Part shown: positions 12,767 to 27,127 of the stretch, one piece after another
Layout of the letters: each line of letters opens with the position of its first letter
Position numbering within the stretch: the first letter of the stretch is position 1
DNA from: Glandiceps talaboti
Taxonomy: Eukaryota; Hemichordata; Enteropneusta; Spengelidae
Direction of reading: 5' to 3'
Length of the DNA stretch: 27,500 nucleotides
NCBI RefSeq assembly: GCF_964340395.1
Contig: NC_135550.1
Span: 18,926,676 to 18,954,175, forward strand
Program-made: the position numbers and the translations under genes
The notes under the pieces: generated by a model
The model's input: the letters and a program-made list of their open reading frames with translations, nothing else
Told to the model about the DNA's origin: nothing
Database searches by the model: none

Positions 12767-14461
12767 AACGAGAAAAAAACGACAATAAATGAGGGAAATA
12801 GAGTTAAATAAAGAAACAGGGACGTATTCACCACATCAGATTGAAAGTCATCTCAATATGCTGTATTGTGTAATAACCCTAATTGGTGATGAACTTGACA
12901 ATGTGATGGTGACCTATAAATAATAAAGAAGTGATAAGATCAACCACAAGCCCATCCTTTAGTTTATGCTTGATAGTTTTATCACAAAGTTCGTCACAAA
13001 ATATTTTGACTAGTATCAGCAAGTACAGATGAAAATACATCAAGTAATACACACCCATACATACTTAGAAGCAAGCGGAGTTTACACAGTGTGATAAATG
13101 GTCTCGGTAATAATCGTAACCGGTATTTTGTTCATATATGATATTTTGGTTTTAGTAAATTGGAATAACGTTTGTATATATTTTTTTTAGTAAGAAACCT
13201 AAGTTATCACCCAAGACCACAAAGTTACAGACAGTACCCCTTTAAAGTTTACGAAGGAAGAATACGAACTCTCACCCGCTGTTACAATATGTAGCCGAAT
13301 TATCAAATCCACAGCATGCATTGAGCATACGCCGTATGTACAGGGGCTTTGTTATTGGTCTTTATAAGAGCCATATGTCTGATGCGAACCTCTTGGATGC
13401 GTATTGAAGTTTGTTGGCAGAAAAAAAGTACTACATCCTCGAATTATTCAAGTTTAAAGTATACTGCAAGTCCTTGCTCATCAATTGAATTTCAAATTTT
13501 GTTGGCTGAAATTTCTGAGTAGTACGTATATTGCTTGATGTTTGTTCCAATGCTGAACTGAGTTCAATGTCTGTACTTGTCGGTCGTCGCTACCCTATTA
13601 TTGTTGTACAATCTTTTGCCGATTTCGTCATCGCTAATTATATGAACAAAATGTACAAACAATATATACGTCCATAATGTATCAAACTGCATCATTTTAG
13701 GAAACTGAATTTACTCAATATTGCTTTTGTTTTGTTCACTCACAAGCCAATCTTTATGTTCAGTTATTAGTTTTAAGTGCATGATAAATGATTGATTTAA
13801 TTACTTGTACAACTGAAACAAAATCAGTTTTTTTATGACATTAGGCGATTTGCACGAGAAATGGCAGGAAACACTCATACTCTATTGTGAAAAAAACTCA
13901 TTTATGCTAACACCCTTTGGGCTTGTTGCAGAACTCAAGTCAAGCATTACCTCGCGCTTATATTAGTAACGTTAACAGTGTGTATGTGAGTAATGGCCAT
14001 CAAATTTACAAACTATACTTTGTTGTCTACGATGAGTACATACAATCCCCATCACGACGGTAAATGTTGTCATTAACTCGCTCACTTTCGTTTTAGCTTA
14101 TTAATTGCCCTAATAGTCCGACCACATGTCGTACAGCATTCATCAAAAAAACTCTGGTGGCGCGATCAAATGGATAATTATCGTAGACAATTTGCTAGGC
14201 TATTATCATTCCTTTGATTACAGTAGTGGTTTCTGACGACAAACATAGTCTGAAAGTCGTTAATCGTCATGTCACAAACATCGACTACTTTCACGTCTTT
14301 ATCGAACAGTGAGAACGATGTTATCGGTTTGCAGTTGAGAAAACAAATGTAAAAAATGTAATAAGGAGTACTAGTACTACGGAGGGTTAAGTGTGCACTG
14401 ACAATGTGCTCGTTGTATATAAGGTGATTTACATCTCCCTCTCTGACTCTTCCCTCCTTCT
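12767..14461. other. noncoding stretch, no gene seen
   Basis: No open frame above 60 codons begins in this 1.7 kb. TGTATATAAGG near 14414 could be a TATA element but has no exon support. Nothing else stands out. Confidence 0.55.
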
Positions 14462-14477
14462 GTCAGTCTATCTGTCA

Positions 14478-14548
<71 letters not shown>
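14462..14548. repeat. (CTGT)n microsatellite
   Basis: About 20 CTGT units after a degenerate TCTGTCAGTC lead-in. It has the same unit as the array at 11991-12085 and is the complement of the GACA block at 16461-16550. Confidence 0.95.
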
Positions 14549-14550
<2 letters not shown>

Positions 14551-15276
14551 CCTCTGCCTCTATATGATATACAACACTGCATTATTGATACTCGTTAATA
14601 CCAATGTTTCAAGGGACATTTTGATATTGCATAAATGCAACAAAAATATTGTTGTTTACTAATATAATGTATGTGGTTGTTTTTTTCACATTGTCACGTT
14701 TTAATGCCTCCATATTTGTATCGCTTTTCGTTAAATTACATGTCGAGCTAGTCGAGTTTGTAAGATGAGAAATAAATTCACGTACCAACAGAGTACGACC
14801 ATTAGATAAAGTTTAAGAATCCTTTAAGGGCCCAAGATCAGTTTTGGCTTAAGACGTATCCAACTATCCTCATTTGGAAATGTTTTTGGTAATGGATAAT
14901 GTATTTGTTATGACACTTAAAAGCGTTTTTTGTACTTTTTTCCTCCTAACTTATCACTGATCATTTTTGTCACCAACGAATGTGATCGACTAGCAAAGCT
15001 TTTCGATTCACACTACCGTCTGAGATATGGAATATTATCTCTACCTGTCAATATGAGAGAGATTCATTAAAACACAGCCATTTGCATGTATTCTATTTTT
15101 TCCGTTTGGTTATTGTACCAAATGTTGGAATCACGACAGTTAGTCTTTGAACGGAATAATCCTTCGGGACAATAAATCATAAAAAAAGGCAAACAAAAAG
15201 AAACGGCCCCAACACTTTTTTTATTTCATAGATTTGATATAGTCGGTTGGAAAATACATCACAACAAGAGTACATC

Positions 15277-15299
15277 GTTGCTACGGCAACATATAAAAA
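15277..15299 (+). promoter_or_regulatory. X-box (GTTGCTACGGCAAC) abutting a TATA-like TATAAAAA
   Basis: The palindromic 14-mer at 15277-15290 keeps both GTTGC and GCAAC half-sites of the RFX X-box with a CTACGG-type centre. TATAAAAA begins two bases later. No transcript can be traced from it, although a possible acceptor (TTGCTTGCAG) follows about 50 bp on. A promoter role is speculative. Confidence 0.25.
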
Positions 15300-15787
15300 T
15301 CGCAATATTTTGTGATTTTTTTTTCATCACATTTTTATCTTGCTTGCAGGTTTCATTTCAGCTATTGATGTTATCAATACGTTGCCTATATTTCAGAAAC
15401 TCGTCCTACGATGTATATATCCACGGTTTGACAAAATGAATGGCGTCATTTTTTTTACGACTTCAAATGCGGAGAAAATAAAACTTGCTTATCTATATCC
15501 AATTTTGATTACACTTTGTGTCTATAAATAGACTTGCTATGCAATTTCTAGGAATAAACTCGTTACATGTATTTCCCAGGATATGAGTATTTATTTCAAT
15601 TATGAAATCAAGTACGCGGAAGATTAACCTGTGAACTGAATAGTTAAGAATTAATTGACAATTGGCCATGATTTCATAATGCATGGATTTCAAGATCCGG
15701 GACTTATCCTCAACAGTGAGTATAGGAAAAGGTGTGCGCTGAAAAAAACACACGATCGTGTCTTGCTGTCGAGTTACACTGTAGCAT

Positions 15788-15795
15788 TGACGTCA
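15788..15795. promoter_or_regulatory. perfect CRE octamer TGACGTCA
   Basis: A full palindromic CREB/ATF site with no neighbouring TATA or exon recognised. Confidence 0.25.
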
Positions 15796-16445
15796 AATTT
15801 TGTACCTGCCAGCCATCTTAGTCCAGAACCGTTGTCAGCAATCTCTTTTGGACATTGACATTTTATCTTACCAAATTTTTAAATCATTATACCCATTTTC
15901 TGTGCAAACCATTTAAAACCAGACCATATTCAGTCTTCTGAATGGTTGCTAACCAAACGACGTTTTTATAAAATGTATAGTAGTCCTTAATGTACGTCAA
16001 ATATGATTAGTGTACGTGGTGCCCAAAGTTTCAAATATAACTAACAACGTTCTGTGTGTCATCAGCGTTTTACTTAGTTCTATCTTACAATCTTCTCCGA
16101 TGAACAGTACTCGTGACAAGCTCCACTACAACGATTTGATCATAAATTCAACATGCTGTAAAAGGTGGTTACAAATATGTTTTTACGTTATAATCTTTAA
16201 GTCTCAAATTTTACACAACAAATCCTTTCAGTTGAGTGCAACGACTCATAGTTTGATATTTGTTTAAGTATACTCAATGCAATGTTCAATTTTACTGAAT
16301 CGATCTTCGTAGAACAGTTAGTTGTTTGATATTTTGTTCAGAGAATTCTGAGGTTTGACAATTTACTAAGATCGCAAAACGTTGACGAACGACTTCCTTT
16401 CTTCTTGTATCTTATATGTGCACAGATTATGGGATAGAGATATGC

Positions 16446-16624
<179 letters not shown>

Positions 16625-16737
16625 CTTATGAACTCGGTGGTTCGAGGCTTATTTCCAGCTAAAGAAAATTCATTTTAAAGATTGCACGCCTTCATCAATC
16701 TACGACCAACGAATATTGACAACATGCATACCAGGCT

Positions 16738-18233
<1,496 letters not shown>

Positions 18234-18851
18234 CTAGCCATCCAAGGTACAGCCCTTGCAACCTGGGCACACAGTTTCGATGATACGAGATACCATGGCC
18301 AATGCAAGTTCAGTTAGGCTGGTTACACGGTTTCATGTCAAGATAAATACAATAAAGATAGCTGAGATTGACCTCTCATTGTCTCATTGTCTGATCTATG
18401 CACAGGGGCTTGAAATTGGCCATATTTGTTTACAAATAGTTGTTTTTGTTTATTGTTTACGTTCTTTCTTTACAAAAATTAGTTTTTATTTGTTTACCTT
18501 TTCCTTGCTCTTTGAAAATATCTTTTCCCTACAAGGTGCCATGTAATACTGTACCTTCCAAAATAATTAAACACTAACATACCTAATTCTGCACATGTCA
18601 TGTCATTCTGTAAAGTGTACAAGTATGTAAAAATCGTCGATGCCTTGACCAGGTCTTGAATACAGTACCTCTAGCTCTGTAGCTATCTATCCAAATACAT
18701 GCCCTATGACCAAATCACTACAAAGTGACTTGTGCTATATAGAATTTGTTCATTTATGTGACAATGCATACACATACCTGGGTTAGTAACAGAACTAGGA
18801 GAAAAAATGCTGATGTTCTTGTCGAATTCGTAGTATAGTTTCCTTATAGTA

Positions 18852-18993
18852 CAGGTCCTCGGCCATTCAGTGTTTTAACAGGACACTTTTGGGTAACCAA
18901 TCAGTCATTTAGTCCTCGGGTGCAACTCAGACAAAAGAACGGACGGGTTACCCAAAAGCGTCCTGTTCAAAACAATAAATGGCCGAGGACCTG
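18852..18993. mobile_element. 142-bp palindromic MITE with TA target duplication
   Basis: The termini are CAGGTCCTCGGCCA and its complement, flanked by TA at 18850-18851 and 18994-18995. The inverted similarity continues inwards for about 45 bp per arm through the AACAGGAC and TTTTGGGTAACC blocks with a few mismatches, around a centre of about 45 bp. It has no coding capacity. TA duplication plus a CAG-type end suggests a Tc1/mariner-group nonautonomous element. It differs in sequence from the 4.5-6.0 kb element. Confidence 0.85.
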
Positions 18994-19010
18994 TACTGTA
19001 ACTATCATAC

Positions 19011-19215
19011 CAAGATGTCTGTCATGTGTTTGTTGTAATAGTGCATACTGCGACCGTTAACATCATTAACCAAATAGAGAGCAGACCCCTTGGAAGCCAT
19101 GTGGCCAATCTCACCGAACTTGATGTTTCGTCTAATCCAAATTGCACGATCATCTTGTAAAAGCTGTAACACATGTTGTTCATGTCGAACTTTCAGTTCA
19201 ATAGAATGCATTCAA
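19011..19215 (-). CDS. candidate coding exon of an unknown protein, partial
   Basis: The minus-strand frame opens at ATG 19211 and runs 67 codons to a possible donor TTG|GTATGA at 19011/19010 (phase 0); unspliced, it stops at 19005. The peptide has mixed composition unlike the repeat artefacts around it, for example LLQDDRAIWIRRNIKFGEIG and MASKGSALYLVNDVNGRS. A possible acceptor, ATCCACTCAG, precedes it at 19216. An in-frame TGA directly before the ATG means it would have to be a first coding exon. There is no signal peptide or recognised domain. The MITE at 18852-18993 sits about 16 bp beyond the donor. It could instead be a decayed gene fragment or a chance frame. Confidence 0.28.
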
Positions 19216-19639
19216 CTGAGTGGATTTCAAAGTTGATACACTAGAGTTCGTCGGGGAAAAAAACAAATTGTCAAAACCCACTGAAAGCATTATGATATGA
19301 TTCTGAAAACGCCTGGAGATAGAGAACAAAACACTTAAACTACTTGATGGGGTTAGGCAAATTAATGACTTCTGTACAACATGTTCTAAATTTGGAAAAT
19401 TTTGTCTCCAGGCAAGACGTATTTAAACAGGGGTAGAGATGTAAGGTTACAAAACACATTATGAATAATGCAGATGGAAACTTTTATGTACAAAAATGAT
19501 GTTCATTTGACTTTATGTCATGTAACCAATACAAAATAAAGAGTGGTTTTACCTCTGGCGACTTCTTTTTTTATATGATAAACAATTTTGGTACAGGTCT
19601 TCTTTTGTACTACCCACCTATCAAATCTTTACAGGGGAA
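19216..19639. other. noncoding stretch
   Basis: No independent feature beyond the lead-in to the tetranucleotide array at 19640. The long plus-strand frames starting here are open only because of that array. Confidence 0.5.
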
Positions 19640-20167
<528 letters not shown>

Positions 20168-20387
20168 AGTCTTTTAGAAGAAATCTTGTAAGTTACTAGC
20201 ATATCAAGAGTTCTGCTACAGTCGTCATATTCTGTCGGAAGGAAAATTTATCCCCTGTGAGTTCTTTGTGGTTCATAATCCTGACTTTCAATTTTAGCAG
20301 ACGTTTTTTGTTGCTTTGTGATTACCTTGCGTAAACTTAGCGTACATACAATCAGTGTATATGTCGTCAGATGATTGCAAGTTATTC

Positions 20388-20390
<3 letters not shown>

Positions 20391-20475
<85 letters not shown>
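20391..20475. repeat. (AT)n microsatellite
   Basis: About 42 AT units, uninterrupted. The short flanks either side (20168-20390) hold no feature. Confidence 0.96.
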
Positions 20476-20476
<1 letters not shown>

Positions 20477-20560
20477 CATACATGTATCCCGTATAGTAGT
20501 TCCACAACTATCACATTCTCTTATTTTTCCCACTTAATGATAAGATTGACCTTCCTACAG

Positions 20561-20669
20561 TGACGTCATCATTGTAATTGTCAAGAAACCTAGCCTAACA
20601 CCTGCTTTTTATGGCCGAAGATACCATGGTAACGGATCTACCAATTCTTTAATATCGAGAATATAAAAG
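20561..20669 (+). promoter_or_regulatory. compact CRE / X-box / TATA cluster, putative promoter
   Basis: Within 109 bp lie a perfect CRE TGACGTCA (20561-20568), an RFX-type palindrome GATACCATGGTAAC (20620-20633) and TATAAAAG (20662-20669). Spacing fits a plus-strand TATA promoter with a start near 20690-20700. The first ATG downstream (20725) opens only a 45-codon frame of unknown nature ending at 20862. The motifs are seen directly. That they work together is inference. Confidence 0.38.
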
Positions 20670-22171
20670 CTGACATGTATCTATAGTTCTGAGACCTTCA
20701 GATCTACAAAGAATCTCCTTTCTCATGATACCGGAAAACTGCCCGAAGACAGGGTTAAAACCTTTATTCGTAGGTGTGTGTTATAATGATGTTCGACGTT
20801 CGTCTTTAATAAATCTAATAGCCCATAATTGCAAACAGCGCGGTTCCTTCCGACAGGACTGATGTAGTTTTTTGTAACAGTAGATATTAACTTTCTTTTC
20901 GCTATGCAGGCATGAAGGATAAGTCTGCGACAAAAATCCCGAATGATGAAAACATGAGTGTGACCATGGCCGTGACGTTGACAATAAATGAATAGCCACG
21001 ATAGAACGTACAAAATGACATTAAAATGATTTTACATATTTTTTGCGAATAATATACAAATTAAGGAAAATCACCTCTCGATACTTTTGTATATGGATAC
21101 TCAGGTCAGTATAATATATAAACGTTCCCTGGTCTGCTTCTTGGGCAATTCGATGAGAAGATGAAGATTTTGGACATTATAAAAAGTGAAAAGATAACAA
21201 ATTTTATATGAATGCTCGCCAAAATGAGGAAAAACGAAATGTAAATTTATGCTTCCATGTTCAATAATTATTTGATGCTACGGAAGACTGTACGTAGTTA
21301 CTGTATGCACAGGTAAGTATGTTTCAATTCTACACATACGTCATTTCATATATGGTTACAATACACAACTATAGTTCTTACCTAAATCGAAACCTACAAC
21401 AGCTGTGAAACGTAATATAGACCATATACTCAAAGAAAAAAAGAATTGTTAAATCTCCGTTCAACAAATACTGGGAGAACCTGAACGTATTTTGAGTATT
21501 AAAGTAATCTTCTCCCGAGGTGGTTCCTGTCCAACCCTTTCTTCGTTCTCTTTACTCACCACTTCACGGTACAATAGAAGTGGCCCATAAAAATGAATTA
21601 AAGACCATCCGCATGCGCAAAAGCAGCAAAGAGGATTTGCTGAAAGTAGCATACAAATTAGATGGCTTTAGGCAAAATAATAAAAAAAAAATTGTGTGTT
21701 TCCGATAATTCGGCCGATCCTAATTCAAACCACCGACCCTAATCATTTTTTTTAAACATTTAAAACAAAAATAAAGTTGTCTTCTTGACCTTCATGGCAT
21801 TGTACATCTGTTTTCTTTCCCCAATCACGTCTGTACATATTTCACCAGACTGTCACAGAAGGGGTATTCTGACCAACATTTTCTGTGGTTTTGGGTCGTA
21901 GCAATATTTTTGAAAGATAAAAGCGGTTAAAAGATGAAATAAAATAAAATAATAAAATAATAGGCCGGCCTAGTTACCCTATTTTCTGAGGCCGTGTTAT
22001 CAGAAACACACAATTATATATTTTTTTCGCCTTTTATTCGAAAACGTGATATCATAAAGACGATCAATTGCAATGGACTTTCAGTGTTTCTATAAACCGT
22101 TGGGAACCACTGCACCTTTGTAATTACACTATAACGCTCTGCTCCCACACACTGATGTAATCATAGCAGAA

Positions 22172-22185
22172 GATACCTTGGTAAC
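22172..22185. promoter_or_regulatory. X-box-like palindrome GATACCTTGGTAAC
   Basis: Shares AGAAGATACC[A/T]TGGTAAC-type context with the site at 20620 (AAGATACC and TGGTAAC are identical). A CRE-like TGATGTAATCA lies just upstream at about 22153. RFX-type recognition is a family-level inference. Confidence 0.3.
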
Positions 22186-22272
22186 AACACGAACAAAATA
22201 GTAAATATTTTAAAACAACTCACACTGTTAGGTAATGGTAAAGACCATAGTAATGAAATTTTTAGCTTAGAA

Positions 22273-22280
22273 TGACGTCA
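22273..22280. promoter_or_regulatory. perfect CRE octamer TGACGTCA
   Basis: Lies 88 bp after the X-box-like palindrome at 22172-22185, so CRE and X-box motifs occur together here as at 20561-20633. Confidence 0.3.
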
Positions 22281-22778
22281 GATCAGGCTACGCTAGGGAA
22301 ATGTGTTTGGCATAGCTTTATATTATAACGACTAGACCATATCTTCACAGTGGAGACAATATCTAAATATGGTCTTTCTTTTGTTCAATTCTATGAAACT
22401 ATTTCTATAGCTCTGCCATGACAGACGTCGGTTTTCACATATAATTTTTAATCTCAATCTGACATTGCCGTTGGCCTTTGATTTATACGTCATAGCAAAG
22501 TAACATTAAGATATGCTTTGGCGCGAAAAAAAAACAACCATTTTTATTTTCTATAATATTATTCCTGTAATCTCGTTACAAATGTGTCTGTATAAAATAT
22601 TTATCAAAAAATATACGCATGAATGCGCGGATACACTTTACCATTACTTCTGTGTACGTGAGAAGAGATGGTAAAGAGCTTGGTTGTTTTGACTTTCTGG
22701 TATTGATAGGGTAATGATTGGACTCGTCTTATACATTTAGATGGCAATGTCAGTCTGCTAGGTCATAAAGATAGTGTA

Positions 22779-23100
22779 GGATTACGATACGATACGATAC
22801 GATACGATACGATACGATACGATACGATACGATGCGATGAGATATGGTACGATATGGTATGATACGATGCGATGCGATGCGATGCGGTACGATGCGGTTC
22901 GGTACGGTGCGGTGCGGTCCGGGGGTGCGGTGCGATGCGAAGCGATACGATACGATACGATACGATACGATACGATACGATACGATACGATACGATGCGA
23001 ATCGATAGGATACGATATGATTTCTATACTATACGATAAGATACGATATGATGCGATACTATACTATGCTATATGATACTATGCGATACGAAGCGATACT
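22779..23100. repeat. (GATAC)n pentanucleotide satellite with diverged centre
   Basis: Pure GATAC at about 22784-22832 and 22945-22995 flanks a centre (22833-22944) of GATGC, GGTAC, GGTGC and GGTCC variants. The 3' end decays into CTATACTATGC-type units. The 79-codon frame is repeat translation. Confidence 0.93.
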
Positions 23101-23503
23101 ATACAACACAACACCGTCGATTCGCGGTATGCTTTGTTATTGTAGCATTAGGATTTATGGCTACTCAATTTCTGAAATTTCCACGTCCTTGACTCTTTTT
23201 TTTCTCGTACTACAGTTTCCAAAGAAATATATACTCATACCCAAGTATCCCTGGAGGAAAGAAAGTACCTGAATTGCCTACTACACAATGTAATGTACAT
23301 ATAATGGACACGGATATCTGAGAGTATTCTTTTCCTCTCATAACATCCTTTTTATTTTCCCACAATGAGATAATAGTGTCTTTTGTCGTGAATCATAGAT
23401 TACCTTGTTTGTTTTCGTCTTGATCGTTGTATTATGATTACATACAATGTCTGATTAACACGTGCAATGTTCGTGTACAATCCGGGGTACAATCATAATC
23501 ATA
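23101..23503. other. noncoding stretch
   Basis: No gene, RNA or repeat structure was recognised between the GATAC satellite and the Harbinger-like MITE. Confidence 0.5.
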
Positions 23504-23506
23504 TAA

Positions 23507-23915
23507 GGGAGCCTTCAGTATTTACAAGGGGGGGGAAATCACACATGGTCTGTTAAGTAAAACATGACCCTCCCCCATTCTCCATTTGTAAAAATCATCT
23601 GCTACCATAACCATCATATTTTAACAACAAAATTCACGTACAGTGTGAGTGATAAGGTGAGATGGGTACACTCAACAAAATGCATCGTTTTATTAAATAA
23701 TTTTCTTACAATATATGTATTTACATCTCAAAACACACAAAACAAATTGACAATAATTAAATCTTCAATTTAGTCACAAAACTACGGATTGTAAAATGTG
23801 ACCCTCCCCCAAACATTGTAATGCAAAATATGACCCTCCCCCCAAGAACAGGTTTGTAAAATGTGGCCCACCCCCGGATTCCTCCTGCCCTCCCTTGTAA
23901 ATACTGAAGGCTCCC
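23507..23915. mobile_element. 409-bp Harbinger-like MITE with TAA duplications
   Basis: Terminal inverted repeats match for 24 bp: GGGAGCCTTCAGTATTTACA plus AGGG at 23507-23530, with the exact complement at the right end. Flanking TAA occurs at 23504-23506 and 23916-23918. A 3-bp TWA duplication with G-rich termini is characteristic of PIF/Harbinger elements. Inside, a subrepeat resembling AAAATGTGACCCTCCCCC occurs near 23560, 23795, 23825 and 23857. There is no transposase, so the copy depends on one elsewhere. Near-identical termini suggest fairly recent activity. Confidence 0.85.
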
Positions 23916-24005
23916 TAATGTAACATACAACCTTCAAATGAATAACTGTATACAAATGAGCAGAATTTACGACCGGGGGAGGGGGGGGGGGCTTAGGAGA
24001 ACATT

Positions 24006-24023
24006 GGGGTGGGGGTGGGTGGG
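24006..24023 (+). other. G-quadruplex motif
   Basis: Four G runs of 3-5 separated by single T (GGGGTGGGGGTGGGTGGG), preceded at 23974-23991 by two longer G runs. It meets the standard G3+ short-loop pattern. Confidence 0.6.
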
Positions 24024-24333
24024 AAACGAAAATATGTCACTGACAGAATCTCACAAATAGACTAAATACCTATCGACTATTGGGTCCATCGATACATCTT
24101 CTATCCAGCAATATTAAACAGTCCCTGTTTGCCTCAGATAGACAATTCATCCACAGAAAACTTGAAATCGAAAAGGAACTGTCACAATCAACTTATCTCC
24201 TGTTTCAGTAGTACAATACACAGACACAAACACTTCAAAGGTTACTATAGGTCGATAATTCTTTTGAGAGTTGCTTCAAATCATGGAAAGGAATACAAAC
24301 TAGTTGCTTGTAGTCATATATATATATATATAT

Positions 24334-24404
24334 ATAGTTTTGGTAGTACTGGAACTCTTTCTTGGGTTACACCCAAGAAAGAGTTCCAGTACTACCAAAA
24401 CTAT
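24334..24404. repeat. perfect 34-bp palindrome with 3-base loop
   Basis: Arm 24334-24367 is the exact complement of 24371-24404, with loop TAC. The core of the arm reads AGTTTTGGTAGTACTGGAAC, then TCTTTCTTGGGT. It follows a short AT array and lies about 60 bp before a long one. An RNA copy would fold into a tight hairpin. Confidence 0.92.
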
Positions 24405-24459
24405 TACGCTCTGCCACTGCGGTATAGAGCACTGTCTTAGCAGATTGATACTCACCGAG

Positions 24460-25867
<1,408 letters not shown>

Positions 25868-26058
25868 GTGGAAAGTGGAAAAAGAGAGAAAAGTATGGCG
25901 GACGAAAATAGAAAAAAAAGTATGGCGGACGAAAATAGAAAAAAAAGGAAAGTATGGTGGACGAAAGAAGAAAAAAAAATGAAAAGTACGAAAGGAGAAA
26001 AAATGAAAAGTATGACAGACGAAAGTAGAAAAAAGAAAAGTACGACGGACGATCGAAT
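25868..26058. repeat. purine-rich minisatellite, about 27-bp period
   Basis: The units resemble AGTATGGCGGACGAAAATAG followed by 7-8 A. The first two are nearly identical; later copies drift to ATGGTGGACGAAAG, TATGACAGACGAAAG and TACGACGGACGAT. Because 27 is divisible by three, one plus-strand frame stays open for 72 codons and gives nine-residue repeats (SMADENRKK type), starting at ATG 25868 and ending at 26086. Confidence 0.85.
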
Positions 26059-26086
26059 GAAAAAAAAAATGCTAGCATGGCCCTAA

Positions 26087-27127
26087 TAAAACTACGAAGT
26101 GTATGTAACACGTTACAACGTCAAAATCTCCGATCAGCAAACAAAAATTCAATTGAGGGAGTCGGACAAGTCTTCAAGTTGGCTGAGACAAAGAAATCGC
26201 CAATACATTATCATGATTTAGGGTCCGGTACTGTGGAGAAACATCGTGTATATATATTCGGCTGTCTTGTGCAACAAGAATTATTCCAATGTGACATAAA
26301 ATATGTTTAACTTGAGTAACCATATTTGTAGCAATTTCTGTACTTTGCAGTGATACACCACAGTAATGTCCAAAGAACATCGGATTTGCGAAAATAAAGT
26401 AACAACTTATAATACCTTGATAATGATATTCTTGTTATTGATACATTGTTCTTTTTTCATCATTTCTATAATCATGACAAAGCAATATACATGTATAATC
26501 ATGAATATAATGAACAATTTTGATATGAGATTCTTTGAAGTCACAACATACGATGTTAAAATACAGTACATGCAGAACAACAAGGAAGAAATGTATCGCC
26601 TGGTCAACTCAGATGAATATCTGTGGATGAACAAACAGATATGACGAGCGAGGTACCTGAAAAAAAAACTTTAATAACAGTCAGTCAGCAAACCAACCAA
26701 TCAAAACAGAGGACCCTCGACCACTCCACAACTAAATGAACTAGACAACACTGAGCAGACTAGATGGGTAACTGTATCGCCCGGTTAATTTCAGATGAAC
26801 AAACAAACAGACTGGCTTAAATTTCTAATTTGCATATGTGTGCCGCAAAAATCAATGTAAGCCTCGACCCCTCAATTTACGTAAGGCTTAGCAGAACAAA
26901 AGATCGGAGTGAATCGATAGTTTGAAGGTAGAAACGGACGTATACACATTTACAAGTATACAAGACACTGAAGGCAAAATGGCGACCAAAAGATGACGCC
27001 AAGTACCACGGCTGTCCAAATTCTCTTCCTGTGTTCTGTATTTTCTACAGGTACTGTATTAGAATTTCATTACTCTCTTAAAACTTTGGCGTCAAACTAC
27101 CGTTATCTTACGAGAAGTACAAGTGTA
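26087..27127. other. noncoding stretch, no gene seen
   Basis: The frames at 26077-26310 and 26366-26644 lack domains. A short imperfect duplication, TGTATCGCC[T/C]GGT, is followed within 11 bp by CAGATGAA at about 26592 and 26774. A CAGT/AACC-rich patch occurs near 26680-26700. Confidence 0.45.

Larger units (their letters stand above)
14549..16446. other. noncoding stretch with isolated regulatory-like motifs
   Basis: No protein-like frame was identified. The 63-codon frame at 15340-15531 follows a reasonable acceptor (TCTTGCTTGCAG) but has no recognisable domain. An X-box followed by a TATA-like run lies at 15277-15299 and a CRE octamer at 15788-15795. Confidence 0.5.
20863..22778. other. 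noncoding stretch with scattered regulatory-like motifs
   Basis: No convincing coding exon. It holds an X-box-like palindrome at 22172-22185, a CRE octamer at 22273-22280 and a short inverted pair (AGACCATAT near 22333, ATATGGTCT near 22366). The frames at 21461-21708 have no recognised domain. Confidence 0.5.

Noticed and set aside
14410-14450. TATATAAGG possible TATA box
   Set aside because: No nearby CRE, CCAAT or exon. It runs straight into the CTGT array, and A+T-rich DNA gives such matches by chance.
15340-15531. 63-codon plus-strand frame after a good acceptor sequence
   Set aside because: No domain, no donor at its end, and a random-looking composition for A+T-rich DNA.
26366-26644. 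92-codon frame with hydrophobic segments (IMIFLLLIHCSFFIISIIM)
   Set aside because: A- and T-rich codons give hydrophobic runs by chance. The opposite strand is open over the same span, and no splice or promoter signals support it.
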